From Paenibacillus helianthi (GTDB lineage: Bacteria; Bacillota; Bacilli; Paenibacillales; Paenibacillaceae), in NCBI RefSeq assembly GCF_001909055.1, contig NZ_LVWI01000037.1:124001-188000 (forward strand): 64,000 nucleotides of DNA, given 5' to 3'. The notes below the pieces were generated by a model. It was not told the DNA's origin. It did not search any database and saw nothing but the letters and a program-made list of their open reading frames with translations. The number at the start of each line of letters is the position of its first letter. Position 1 is the stretch's first letter. This document shows, one piece after another, positions 1-8,134 of this stretch. A program made the position numbers and the translations under genes.

Positions 1-328
1 TGTCATAATTTTTGTTCATGTGATAGAGCAGCGGTATCTCTGCAGCAGCATTGTCAACTGTTGTTTTACTGGTGTCAGTTCCATTATCTGCTGACGACTG
101 CGGCGTTGAGCTTGCCGATGGAGCCTCTGATGGTACCGTTTCAGGGGTCATGCTTGCTGCAGCACTGGTGCTTGCCTGCGCAGTAGGTTCCGGTGCTGCT
201 TGGGTTGTAGCCGCTGTAGGCTGCGCTGTCGTATCTGGCCCTGCATTACCATTGCCGCTGTTACTGCACGCAGACAGCAGTAAGACGGACAGCAGCAGCG
301 CTGATGTTGCTTTAACCACTTTTTTCAT
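1..328 (-). CDS. Lipoprotein, N-terminal part (cut by window edge)
   Basis: Reads leftwards from an ATG at 326-328 and runs off the window after about 109 codons. The product starts MKKVVKATSALLLSVLLLSA followed by Cys, a classic lipoprotein signal with an LSAC lipobox, so it should be lipid-anchored on the outer face of the membrane. Next comes a long Ser/Thr/Ala/Pro/Gln linker typical of exported Bacillota lipoproteins, ending in IPLLYHMNKNYD at the edge. I recall a similar arrangement in Paenibacillus polysaccharide deacetylase lipoproteins, but the catalytic domain lies outside the window, so function is not assigned. It is divergent from the gene at 414. The plus-strand ORF over the same bases is its antisense shadow. 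Confidence 0.75.
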   Translation of the reverse strand, partial: MKKVVKATSALLLSVLLLSACSNSGNGNAGPDTTAQPTAATTQAAPEPTAQASTSAAASMTPETVPSEAPSASSTPQSSADNGTDTSKTTVDNAAAEIPLLYHMNKNYD

Positions 329-413
329 CTCGCTTTCTTTTGGTTTGGCTGTATGAGCTGAATTCTTTCCGCGAACACTAAGCATGATTTTACCATACAA
401 GGAGGTTAGAGAT

Positions 414-830
414 ATGAATACTTCGTCATTTTTGACAGGAGTGCTGATGGGTGCTGCAATTAGTATGATTATGTCCAAAAAACGCGGAGCCATGATATCC
501 AGTCTGCTTCAGCCGAACGGTCAGATGAATGGGGCGGGTGAAAAAGCAAAGGACAAAATCATGGGCATGGCCATGACTGGTTTTGGCAGTACAGCTTCTG
601 GTAACGCTACAGCTGGAAATACAGCAACTGGAAACACAAATGCTGGCAGTCATACTGATAACACCACACATGTCTCCCATAGTAATAACGAACACAAGGG
701 GGAGTCTGCGGTTAAATCCAAAGAAGCCAATCTCAAAATGCTGAAGGATTTCATCCGCAGCAATCCTGAGGTGAAACATGAAGTAGAGCAGATTCTTAAG
801 GATACACATAGCTCCATACCGGGATTGTAA
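414..830 (+). CDS. Small hypothetical protein with N-terminal membrane segment
   Basis: A 138-aa protein of unknown function. The start at 414 is chosen because AAGGAGG (399-405) sits 8 nt ahead of it; an in-frame upstream ATG at 384 has no such site. Residues 5-20 (FLTGVLMGAAISMIMS) form a short hydrophobic segment followed by KKR, giving a YtxH-like look. The middle (about residues 50-95) is a low-complexity Gly/Asn/Thr/Ala region, and the C-terminus is a charged predicted helix. Followed by a strong terminator, so apparently monocistronic. I do not recognise a function. Confidence 0.7.
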   Translation: MNTSSFLTGVLMGAAISMIMSKKRGAMISSLLQPNGQMNGAGEKAKDKIMGMAMTGFGSTASGNATAGNTATGNTNAGSHTDNTTHVSHSNNEHKGESAVKSKEANLKMLKDFIRSNPEVKHEVEQILKDTHSSIPGL

Positions 831-847
831 ACGCAAAAAGCTGATGC

Positions 848-893
848 AGAATCATTTTGGGGACTAGTCATCCGCAAAATGATTCTTTTTTTC
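848..893 (+). terminator. Rho-independent terminator after the 414 gene
   Basis: A 12-bp perfect stem, AGAATCATTTTG (848-859) with CAAAATGATTCT (875-886), is followed by a run of T. It ends the transcript of the small gene just upstream. Confidence 0.9.
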
Positions 894-1026
894 AAATAAG
901 AGTGGTATAAAACTCTTTATATTTGGAAAGAAATAATTTTTTATTTACGTGCATTTGCTGTGCCAAAATGATAACATACATACATAGTAACCATTTTTGG
1001 CTCATTACTCGGGACTCATCATACAT

Positions 1027-1032
1027 TATAAT
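1027..1032 (+). promoter_or_regulatory. Candidate -10 box for mecA
   Basis: A perfect TATAAT lies 30 nt ahead of the mecA start. I see no good -35 box at 16-18 nt spacing, so this is tentative. Confidence 0.4.
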
Positions 1033-1061
1033 AAATGAGCTTGCAAAAGGAGGATCCTGTC

Positions 1062-1676
1062 ATGAGAATAGAGCGATTAAGTCAAGATAAGATACGGATT
1101 TTCCTCACTTTTGACGACCTGAGCGAGCGGGGCATCCAGAAGGAAGATATGTGGCAGGAAGTTCCCAAGGTGCATGACTTGTTTACGGAAATGATGGATC
1201 AGGCGTACAGTGAACTCGGTTTTGACGCTACCGGTCCGCTTGCCGTGGAAGTATTCGCATTGCCCGCGCAAGGTATGGTCGTTATAGTGACTAGAGGAAA
1301 ATATGATCACCATCAGTACGGTGCGTCCGGTGAAGAAGATATGCCCGAAGAGATTTACGAAATGGAAGTTACTCTAGAACAAAGCGACTCCATTGTATAT
1401 GCATTCCGCGACTTTGAGGCTTTGGTTGAAGCGGCTCATGTGCTCCTCGGCAATATTACTTCTCAAGGAAAGCTGTATTCTTATAATGATATATGGTATC
1501 TCTACTTCGATCCGAAGGAATTTGAGGAAACTGCATTGTCCGGGCTTGTAGGAGTTCTCTCCGAGTTCGGGGATTCGTCGCCAGTAACTGAAGCTGTTCT
1601 GGCCGAATACGGTAAGACGGTTATGCCAGAGAATGCGATTGAATTGATCTGCACTCATTTCAAACGCCAGCAATGA
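1062..1676 (+). CDS. mecA: Adapter protein MecA
   Basis: A 204-aa protein matching MecA from its first residues (MRIERLSQDKIRIFLTFDDL). MecA binds substrates such as ComK through its N-terminal domain and delivers them to ClpC for unfolding and ClpP degradation, and it is needed to assemble the ClpC hexamer. Visible layout: N-terminal substrate domain (about 1-90), an acidic linker (GEEDMPEEIYE region), then the C-terminal ClpC-binding domain. The ATG at 1062 follows AAAAGGAGG (1045-1053); an earlier in-frame ATG at 1035 would add a non-homologous MSLQKEDPV leader with no ribosome site. Monocistronic by context. Confidence 0.93.
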   Translation: MRIERLSQDKIRIFLTFDDLSERGIQKEDMWQEVPKVHDLFTEMMDQAYSELGFDATGPLAVEVFALPAQGMVVIVTRGKYDHHQYGASGEEDMPEEIYEMEVTLEQSDSIVYAFRDFEALVEAAHVLLGNITSQGKLYSYNDIWYLYFDPKEFEETALSGLVGVLSEFGDSSPVTEAVLAEYGKTVMPENAIELICTHFKRQQ

Positions 1677-1773
1677 CGGTGTGGAGGGGAACAAAGTCAT
1701 CTTTGGCCCTTCCTTTACTTATCGAATTCTGTATATGAAGACATAAAGTCATAGAGCGCAGGGAGGATAATCG

Positions 1774-2469
1774 GTGCTTTTGTTATCGGTCATTTCGTCA
1801 GCAGTGGCACCTGGACTTGCGCTGCTGACTTTTTTCTATCTAAAGGACAAGTATGACCAAGAGCCGCTATTTATGGTTCTGAAGGTGTTTCTGCTGGGGA
1901 TTTTGATTGTTTTTCCTATTATGATCATCCAAAGGGGCCTTGTGCTTGGACTGGACGGCGGGCCCTATGCAGATGCTTTTTTGATATCCTCCGGCGTGGA
2001 AGAATGCCTGAAGTGGTTTGTGCTGTACCATATGATCTACAATCATACCGAATTTGACGAGCCATACGATGGAATACTATATGCCGTAGCGATTTCGCTC
2101 GGCTTCGCAACTTTGGAGAATGTAATGTATGCCTGGTACAGCCACGCTTCAATCGGTTCCATGTTTATGCGGGCGCTGCTTCCGGTATCGGGGCATGCTA
2201 TGTTCGGCGTCATTATGGGTTACCACATGGGCAGGGCCAAGTTCTCAGGTGGTGTCAAAACAAGAGGGATATTAATCATGTCCCTGCTTCTGCCTTGGCT
2301 GTGGCACGGGATATATGACTTTATCCTGACTACCATGACTAATACCTGGATCTGGTTTATTGTGCCACTGATGGCTGTATTATGGTATGGAGGCATGGGC
2401 AAGGTGGCACGGGCCAACAGCCGTTCCCCGTTCCGGTTCCTGAAGCGTGAAGAAGAGATTAATCTCTAG
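1774..2469 (+). CDS. prsW: Intramembrane glutamic protease PrsW
   Basis: A polytopic membrane protein of 231 aa, the family's usual size. PrsW makes the site-1 cut in anti-sigma factor RsiW in B. subtilis, releasing SigW under envelope stress. The signature is the paired glutamate EExxK motif (E76-E77, K80 in SGVEECLKWF) in a membrane segment, with conserved His residues later (GHAMFG, LWHGIYDF). GTG start at 1774, preceded by GGGAGG at 1761-1766. It sits upstream of ypeB as in B. subtilis, but sleB, normally between them, is absent. An ECF sigma/anti-sigma pair near 38 kb is a conceivable client, which is speculation. Confidence 0.92.
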   Translation: MLLLSVISSAVAPGLALLTFFYLKDKYDQEPLFMVLKVFLLGILIVFPIMIIQRGLVLGLDGGPYADAFLISSGVEECLKWFVLYHMIYNHTEFDEPYDGILYAVAISLGFATLENVMYAWYSHASIGSMFMRALLPVSGHAMFGVIMGYHMGRAKFSGGVKTRGILIMSLLLPWLWHGIYDFILTTMTNTWIWFIVPLMAVLWYGGMGKVARANSRSPFRFLKREEEINL

Positions 2470-2543
2470 TAGAGATGGACACACTTATCCTGAAAGGTAG
2501 TTCCGTTAGCAAGGGATTCCAGAAAGGAGCGAGGTGTCTTTTT

Positions 2544-2690
2544 TTGCGTGTGAAAATTAGGATTGTATGCAAGCAGTGTGGAGAAAGCTACATCTTAAGA
2601 GGAAATAAAGAGCAGGGAGTTATTCAGACCGGATTCAAACAATGTCTGTGCAACTGCAGCAGCGGTTTTGAAATTGAGGAGCGGGCTTAG
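2544..2690 (+). CDS. Small Cys-rich (zinc-ribbon-like) protein
   Basis: A 48-aa product read from a TTG at 2544, preceded at 7 nt by GAGGTG (2531-2536). The in-frame ATG at 2475 gives 23 more residues but has no ribosome site. Four cysteines are arranged as CKQC near the N-terminus and CLCNC near residue 37, which suggests a small metal-binding ribbon. Function unknown. It lies between prsW and ypeB, in the place where sleB would be in B. subtilis. Confidence 0.55.
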   Translation: MRVKIRIVCKQCGESYILRGNKEQGVIQTGFKQCLCNCSSGFEIEERA

Positions 2691-2802
2691 TAGCCTTTTG
2701 AAAGAATTCTCTTTTTTGATATCAGATCATTTGGGTGCATAAGACTTCTCAGTTATTGTCAAACTAACGGCAATAAGCAACTGAAAGGAGTCTTGTAGGC
2801 CT

Positions 2803-4161
2803 ATGTACAAAAGATTAAGTGCCTTAATGTTCCCGATTACCACACTGTTGCTGATTGGTGCGTTAGTGTGGGGGTATCAGGAGAATCAGGAGAAGAACTC
2901 GATTCTAATCAAAGCGGAGAACCAATACCAGCGAGCTTTTCATGATCTCTCTTATCACATGGAACAGCTTCACGGTGAGCTTGGGAATACCCTGGCGGTC
3001 AACCATACTTCAAGTGGCATGCACCGCAAGGGGCTTGTGAATGTCTGGAGGCTGACCAGTGAAGCGCAGAATGAGATCAATCAATTGCCCCTTACCCTGC
3101 TTCCATTCAGTGAGACTGAAGAGTTTTTGTCCAAAATCTCCAACTTCTCTTACAAGGCGGCTGTGCGTGATTTTACCAAAAAACCTCTTTCGGACAATGA
3201 AATGGGTAATTTAAAAGCGCTATATAAGAACTCGGGTGAAATTTCCAAGGATCTGCAGGAGGTTCAGAACAAGGTAATCACGAACAGGCTGCGTTGGATG
3301 GATGTTGAATCTGCGCTGGCAACAGAGGATAAGGCTGAGGACAACACGATTATCGATGGATTCAAAACAGTAGACAAACGGGTAGCCGCTTATCCTGAGC
3401 TCGATTATGGGCCTTCTGTGGCCAGCATTTATAATAAACGCTCTGTGAAGAAGCTGGGTGGCATACCGGTTACCGTGGAAGATGTGAAACGCAAAGCCGT
3501 CAAATTTGCGGACATCGGTGGGAATCCGACTGTAGATGTTAGGGAAAACGGCAAGGGAACCGAGTGGGCGTCCTATACTGCTGTAGTAACAAGTAAGGAT
3601 CATAAAGAGCCGGTTAGTATGGATTTTACTGTAGAGGGCGGGCTACTGATCTCCTACAATGATAACCGGAACGTGGGTCCTGCCAAGGTGTCGATGAATC
3701 AGGCTGTTACCAAAGCCGGGGAATTCCTTAAGGATAAAGGATATCCGGATATGACTGCTGTCAGTGCGGACCGTTACGATAATATGGGCAACTTAACCTT
3801 CGTCACCAGCCGAAACGGCATCCTGATCTACCCGGAAAAAATGACAGTTCGCGTTGGATTGGATACCGGGGAACCGACAGGATTTCAGGCAAGTGACTAT
3901 GTGCGTGAGCGTCAGGAGAAGCGGGTGATCTCCAAGCCGGGTCTGACTTTGGCTGAAGCCAGAAAAATGCTTAATCCGGAATATAAGGAACTGTACAACC
4001 GGCTGGCCTGGATTAAGAATGAGGATGCCGAAGAGGTACTGACCTATGAGTTCGGAGGCAAAATCAACGGCTCACAGTACCGGATTTACTTAAACGCTGA
4101 TGACGGTCACGAGGAAGCTGTTGAAGAAGTCAGGAAATCCTCTGGCGCACAGGGTAAATAA
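2803..4161 (+). CDS. ypeB: Spore germination protein YpeB
   Basis: A 452-aa protein matching YpeB, the partner that stabilises and localises the cortex-lytic enzyme SleB in the spore. An N-terminal membrane anchor (about residues 8-24) is followed by a helical region and three PepSY-type repeats in the C-terminal half (for example GNPTVDVRENG, GYPDMTAVSADRY, NPEYKELYNRLAWI). ATG at 2803 with GAAAGGAG about 15 nt ahead. In B. subtilis sleB-ypeB form a dicistronic sigma-G operon; here no sleB is next to it. Expected to be made in the forespore. Confidence 0.92.
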   Translation: MYKRLSALMFPITTLLLIGALVWGYQENQEKNSILIKAENQYQRAFHDLSYHMEQLHGELGNTLAVNHTSSGMHRKGLVNVWRLTSEAQNEINQLPLTLLPFSETEEFLSKISNFSYKAAVRDFTKKPLSDNEMGNLKALYKNSGEISKDLQEVQNKVITNRLRWMDVESALATEDKAEDNTIIDGFKTVDKRVAAYPELDYGPSVASIYNKRSVKKLGGIPVTVEDVKRKAVKFADIGGNPTVDVRENGKGTEWASYTAVVTSKDHKEPVSMDFTVEGGLLISYNDNRNVGPAKVSMNQAVTKAGEFLKDKGYPDMTAVSADRYDNMGNLTFVTSRNGILIYPEKMTVRVGLDTGEPTGFQASDYVRERQEKRVISKPGLTLAEARKMLNPEYKELYNRLAWIKNEDAEEVLTYEFGGKINGSQYRIYLNADDGHEEAVEEVRKSSGAQGK

Positions 4162-4195
4162 TCTTTCAGCGTAAAGGCAATATATCTTGCCTGAT

Positions 4196-4229
4196 AGGTG
4201 CAGTTCCCATGTGGAAATGCACCTTTTTG
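4196..4229 (+). terminator. Terminator after ypeB
   Basis: Stem AGGTGCA (4196-4202)/TGCACCT (4218-4224) with an inner TTCC/GGAA pair, then a T run. Confidence 0.85.
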
Positions 4230-4277
4230 TCATTTCAAAATCAGAATAATATTTCTCACCGGGCAATAAATCTCCAT

Positions 4278-4285
4278 GCTATAAT
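4278..4285 (+). promoter_or_regulatory. Extended -10 promoter of ypfA
   Basis: TGCTATAAT is an extended -10 element (TGn plus perfect TATAAT) about 40 nt ahead of the ypfA start. The -35 is weak, as is common with extended -10 promoters. Confidence 0.5.
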
Positions 4286-4325
4286 TAATTCTAGAATAAA
4301 TACTAATCATGTGGCGGTGACAGGC

Positions 4326-4979
4326 TTGTATCCCAAAATCAACGAATATCTATACATACAGGTTGCTTCAAGCGATGCTGGAGAGGCAGAAGTGGAATAT
4401 AGATCGAGAATAGCAGAGACGGAAGACGAGGCTTTTTTGATTGAAATTCCCATTCAAGAAAATAACGGGAGGCTGAAAAGGCTATTTATCGGGGACGAGC
4501 TGTCCGTATATTTCTTGTCGGAGGGCGGTGTCAAAAATTACTTTAATACACATGTGGTCGGCTTCAAGGAAGAAGTGATCCGCATGGTACGTATACGAAA
4601 GCCGGCAGTCGAATCCATCTTCAAGATCCAGCGCCGAAGCTTCTTACGTGTAAACGCAGAGCTTGAGCTTGCTGTGAAAGACTCGCTGGGCAGCCGCTAC
4701 TTAGTTCGTACTGAAGATATCGGAGGGGGAGGGACCTCTTTCCTGAGCGACTCCAAAGTGCACCCCGAAGTGGGAGGAAAGCTGTTCTGCTGGCTGCTTG
4801 TCCCTTACCGGAACGGAAGCACAGAGCATGTGAACTTTGAAGGTGAGATCGTCCGGATCAAGACATTGGAAACAGGGCGTAATCTGGTGATGGTGAAGTT
4901 CGCAGCGATTACTGATTCAGAGCGGCAAAAAATTATCCGGTACTGCTTTGAGCGCCAGTTCGATTTCCGCAACCGATGA
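4326..4979 (+). CDS. ypfA: PilZ-domain protein YpfA (YcgR-like)
   Basis: A 217-aa protein with the two-domain YcgR/DgrA layout: an N-terminal YcgR-type beta barrel (about 1-95) and a C-terminal PilZ domain. The PilZ domain has the RxxxR signature in QRRSFLR, but the usual DxSxxG is replaced by DIGGGG. The B. subtilis homologue binds c-di-GMP and slows the flagellar motor. The TTG at 4326 is chosen because GGCGGTGA (4313-4320) lies 5 nt ahead and the product then begins YPKINEYLYIQV as homologues do; upstream in-frame codons give an unrelated leader. Located between ypeB and cmk as in B. subtilis. Confidence 0.85.
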   Translation: MYPKINEYLYIQVASSDAGEAEVEYRSRIAETEDEAFLIEIPIQENNGRLKRLFIGDELSVYFLSEGGVKNYFNTHVVGFKEEVIRMVRIRKPAVESIFKIQRRSFLRVNAELELAVKDSLGSRYLVRTEDIGGGGTSFLSDSKVHPEVGGKLFCWLLVPYRNGSTEHVNFEGEIVRIKTLETGRNLVMVKFAAITDSERQKIIRYCFERQFDFRNR

Positions 4980-5039
4980 GATGGGCGGGAAAAAGGTATA
5001 AATAGACACTTTTTTCTATACAAATACCTCAGTGTCATT

Positions 5040-5068
5040 TTGCACTGGGGGTTAAACTGTGGTATAAT
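5040..5068 (+). promoter_or_regulatory. Sigma-A promoter of cmk
   Basis: TTGCAC (5040-5045), 17-nt spacer, TATAAT (5063-5068), with an extended -10 TGG just before. The start point would be near 5075, immediately before a terminator-like hairpin. Confidence 0.85.
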
Positions 5069-5078
5069 TTTATAAGTC

Positions 5079-5099
5079 GCAGGCAATGCCTGCTTTTTT
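5079..5099 (+). terminator. Terminator-like hairpin just downstream of the cmk promoter
   Basis: GCAGGC (5079-5084), 3-nt loop, GCCTGC (5088-5093), then six T. It is either the ypfA terminator placed after the cmk promoter or a promoter-proximal attenuator in the cmk leader. See the finding. Confidence 0.7.
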
Positions 5100-5162
5100 C
5101 TTGATAATACCAGCAAGCTTGTTTTTTCTTGACTGAAAGAGTGTTTGAGGAGGAATGCCCCG

Positions 5163-5873
5163 TTGGATAGGCAGGGTACACATACTAACGACAGAATTAA
5201 CGTCGCCATCGACGGACCTGCCGGGGCAGGCAAGAGCACTGTAGCCCGATTGGTAGCCCAGAAGCTCTCGTACATTTATGTCGATACTGGAGCGATGTAC
5301 CGGGCGATTACCTGGTATATGATCCGTGAAGGCATACCGGCTGAAGATAATCTTCAGGTGGATCAAAGAGTCCGCGATATGGTGATCGAACTGATCCCGG
5401 AACCGGATGTGCAGAAGGTGCTGATCAATGGGGAGGACGTGACTCCGCATATCCGAAGTCTTCAGGTTAGCGGCCAAGTGTCGCAGTATTCGAAGATCGA
5501 GGGCGTAAGAACCAGGCTGAGCCATTTGCAGCGCCAGATGGCGCTCCGCAAGGGAGTAGTGATGGATGGCCGCGATATCGGTACGACCGTGCTGCCGGAC
5601 GCTGAAGTGAAGATTTTTATGACGGCGAGTGTGGAAGAACGGGCTCTACGCCGCTACAAGGAACTGAAAGATGCGGAAACAGTGACGCTCCAGCAGCTTG
5701 AATGCGATATTGCCGCGCGGGACCGTCTGGATGAAGGACGGGAGATTTCACCGCTGCGCCGTGCAGAGGATGCTATTCTTTTAGATACGACGCATATGGA
5801 TATCCATCAAGCCGTGGAAGCAATTGTATCCCGCTGCAGATCTTATGTGGACGGGGAGAGAAATCATTTATGA
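5163..5873 (+). CDS. cmk: Cytidylate kinase
   Basis: Phosphorylates CMP and dCMP to the diphosphates with ATP, in the cytoplasm. The product (236 aa) has the P-loop GPAGAGKS at residues 18-25, the YVDTGAMYRA nucleoside-binding segment and MDGRDIGT. The TTG at 5163 is preferred: GAGGAGG (5147-5153) lies 9 nt ahead, while the ATG at 5155 is out of frame. Its last four bases overlap the plsC start (ATGA), so the two are translationally coupled. Confidence 0.95.
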   Translation: MDRQGTHTNDRINVAIDGPAGAGKSTVARLVAQKLSYIYVDTGAMYRAITWYMIREGIPAEDNLQVDQRVRDMVIELIPEPDVQKVLINGEDVTPHIRSLQVSGQVSQYSKIEGVRTRLSHLQRQMALRKGVVMDGRDIGTTVLPDAEVKIFMTASVEERALRRYKELKDAETVTLQQLECDIAARDRLDEGREISPLRRAEDAILLDTTHMDIHQAVEAIVSRCRSYVDGERNHL

Positions 5874-6457
5874 TTTATGTCATTTGCCGTGGATTACTTC
5901 GCTTGATTTACGCCATTTTGTTTCCGCTTAAGATTATTGGGAAAGAGAATGTGCCGGAGGAAGGCGGAGTGTTGCTGTGTGCCAATCATATCAGCTTGCT
6001 GGATCCGATGACTATTGGGATCAAGCTGAATCGTCAGGTCAAGTATATGGCCAAAGCAGAGCTATTCAAGGTTCCTGTGCTAGGCTGGCTCATTAACAAA
6101 CTGGGCGCTTTTCCTGTCAAACGTGGCGGCGTGAGCAAAGAATCCATCAAAACGGCCCTTAATACGCTTCGCAGCGGAAATGTTATGGGCATCTTTCCGG
6201 AAGGGACACGAAACTCTGACTCCGGTGTGGCAAAAAAGGGCGCAGCAAGTTTTGCGCTTCGCAGCGGTGCAGCGGTTGTTCCTGCCGCTATTATCGGTTC
6301 TTACAAGCCTTTTCGCCGGATGACCGTTATTTATGGGGCTCCCATCGATCTCAGTTCATTTGCCGGGGCGGGCAGCGAATCTCTTGAAGAAGTCACTGAT
6401 GTTATTATGGGACGCATACATGAGATGGCAAAGACCGGTAAGCCTACAGTGAATTAA
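5870..6457 (+). CDS. plsC: 1-acyl-sn-glycerol-3-phosphate acyltransferase
   Basis: A membrane-associated enzyme that acylates lysophosphatidic acid to phosphatidic acid, the second acylation of phospholipid synthesis. The 195-aa product shows the HX4D catalytic motif (H40-D45 in NHISLLD), the second-block AFPVKRGG and FPEGTRN, and an N-terminal hydrophobic segment. Starts inside the cmk stop (ATGA overlap at 5870). The first acylation enzyme gene, plsY, lies 3 kb downstream. Confidence 0.94.
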   Translation: MIYVICRGLLRLIYAILFPLKIIGKENVPEEGGVLLCANHISLLDPMTIGIKLNRQVKYMAKAELFKVPVLGWLINKLGAFPVKRGGVSKESIKTALNTLRSGNVMGIFPEGTRNSDSGVAKKGAASFALRSGAAVVPAAIIGSYKPFRRMTVIYGAPIDLSSFAGAGSESLEEVTDVIMGRIHEMAKTGKPTVN

Positions 6458-6485
6458 GTGCAGGCAGACGTACGGATGTTCCGCT

Positions 6486-6517
6486 GATTAGAATAACGGC
6501 ATAACCGCTAATTTTTG
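6486..6517 (+). terminator. Possible weak terminator after plsC
   Basis: An imperfect hairpin pairs ATTAG with CTAAT around an inner CGG/CCG, ending in five T. A larger ATGTTCC/GGAACAT repeat encloses it. Weak call. Confidence 0.4.
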
Positions 6518-6622
6518 GAACATACTAACGTGAAAGTGTAAGTGATATCTGCATTGCTTGTTTTGAACTCTGCTCTACGCGGGTTTAAATAAATGGGGTT
6601 TTGAATCGAGGAGGGTAATCAC

Positions 6623-7960
6623 ATGTCTGAAGAAACTAGAAATCAGGAAACTGCGGCCAACGTTGACAACAATGAAGCCGTAGAAGCAACGGAAACTGTG
6701 GAAGCCGCAGCAGAAGAGAACAACGGTGCTACAGAAGCAGTTGCAAGTAACGAAGAAGAAGTGACTAGCCAAGAAGGTTTGGAAATCATTTCTCTGAAAA
6801 AAGGCGATACCGTGAAAGGAACAATCGTCAAAATCGAAGATAACCAAGCTTATGTAAGCATTGGATATAAATACGACGGCGTTATTCCTATTCGCGAATT
6901 GTCTTCTGTACAACTGGACAACGCTGCAGCAGCGGTTGAAGTTGGACAAGAAGTGGAATGCAAGGTTGTCAGCATTAACGACAACAAGGAAAGCCTGGTG
7001 CTTTCCAAACGTGCAGTTGACAGCGAAAAATCATGGGAAGATCTCGAAAAGTATTTTGCTTCCCAAGAAGCTTTCGAAGTTACTGTAGCTGACGTTGTCA
7101 AAGGCGGCCTCGTGGCAGATGTTGGCGCGCGCGGATTTATTCCAGCTTCCATGGTTGAACGTCACTTCGTTGAAGATTTCAGCGACTACAAAGGCCGCAC
7201 ATTGCGTGTGAAAGTGAAAGAACTGGACCGTGAGAACAGCAAGGTTATTCTTTCTGCCAAAGAAGTTCTGGAAGAAGAATTCGAAGCCAATAAACAGAAA
7301 ATTATGTCTGAGCTGTCCGAAGGACAAATCATCGAAGGTACAGTGCAACGCCTGACTCAATTCGGCGCATTTGTTGATGTAGGCGGCGTTGATGGTCTGG
7401 TTCACGTATCCGAGATTGCCTGGAACCATGTTGAGAAACCTTCCGACGTTGTATCCGAAGGCGAAAAAGTTAAGGTTAAAGTACTTAAGGTTGACCCTGA
7501 AAAAGGAAAAATCAGCCTCAGCATCAAAGCAGCTGCTCCTGGACCTTGGGATTCTGCAGCCGGAAAAATCAACATTGGTGACGTGGTAACAGGCGAAGTT
7601 AAACGCCTTGTGAACTTCGGTGCGTTTGTTGAACTTCTTCCAGGTGTAGAAGGTCTTGTACACATCTCGCAAATTTCCCACAAGCACATCGGTACTCCGC
7701 ATGAAGTGCTTAAGGAAGGACAAGAAGTGCAGGTGAAAGTTCTGGACTTCAACCCATCTGAGAAGCGTGTAAGCCTCAGCATCAAGGAAACCGAAGAAGC
7801 TCCGGCTCCTACGGCTAGACCAGAACGCAGCAACAGCAGAGACAGAGCGCCTAAAGAAGTGCTGAACAACCCTAACGTGTCGCTCAGCAATGAAGGCCTC
7901 AGCTTTACTTTGGCTGAACGTTTCGGCGACAAGCTGGACAAATTCAAGGGCAATAACTAA
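6623..7960 (+). CDS. ypfD: Ribosomal protein S1 homologue (YpfD-type)
   Basis: A 445-aa protein with an acidic Glu/Ala/Asn-rich N-terminal tail (about 1-55) and four S1/OB-fold repeats, at about 56-125, 145-210, 230-300 and 315-385. Repeats carry the GxVxRLxxFGAFVDV and GLVHVSEI signatures; the best are repeats 3 and 4. Bacillota S1-like proteins bind mRNA but lack the six-domain form of Proteobacteria, and the B. subtilis homologue is not essential. Start at 6623 with GAGGAGGG 12 nt ahead. A strong terminator follows. Confidence 0.9.
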   Translation: MSEETRNQETAANVDNNEAVEATETVEAAAEENNGATEAVASNEEEVTSQEGLEIISLKKGDTVKGTIVKIEDNQAYVSIGYKYDGVIPIRELSSVQLDNAAAAVEVGQEVECKVVSINDNKESLVLSKRAVDSEKSWEDLEKYFASQEAFEVTVADVVKGGLVADVGARGFIPASMVERHFVEDFSDYKGRTLRVKVKELDRENSKVILSAKEVLEEEFEANKQKIMSELSEGQIIEGTVQRLTQFGAFVDVGGVDGLVHVSEIAWNHVEKPSDVVSEGEKVKVKVLKVDPEKGKISLSIKAAAPGPWDSAAGKINIGDVVTGEVKRLVNFGAFVELLPGVEGLVHISQISHKHIGTPHEVLKEGQEVQVKVLDFNPSEKRVSLSIKETEEAPAPTARPERSNSRDRAPKEVLNNPNVSLSNEGLSFTLAERFGDKLDKFKGNN

Positions 7961-7993
7961 TCCCTTCGTATTTACACATATATATGGGTATAG

Positions 7994-8034
7994 TAATCGG
8001 CGAACCCTCGATACGGGGGTTCGCCGATTATGTT
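7994..8034 (+). terminator. Terminator after ypfD
   Basis: A 14-bp perfect stem, TAATCGGCGAACCC (7994-8007) with GGGTTCGCCGATTA (8017-8030), followed by a short T-rich stretch. Confidence 0.8.
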
Positions 8035-8094
8035 TTATAGACCGCTGAAATGGAAAGATTAGCAGTAAGTATGTTAGCCAATTGAAGCGTTTTT

Positions 8095-8103
8095 TGCTAT
8101 GAT
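8095..8103 (+). promoter_or_regulatory. Extended -10 promoter of der
   Basis: TGCTATGAT is an extended -10 element about 32 nt ahead of the der start; the -35 is poor. Confidence 0.4.
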
Positions 8104-8134
8104 GAGTAGCGTAAGGATGACAGGAGGAATGAAT

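Noticed and set aside
51..356. Plus-strand 101-codon frame at the window start
   Set aside because: It is the antisense of a lipoprotein with a clear signal and lipobox on the minus strand.
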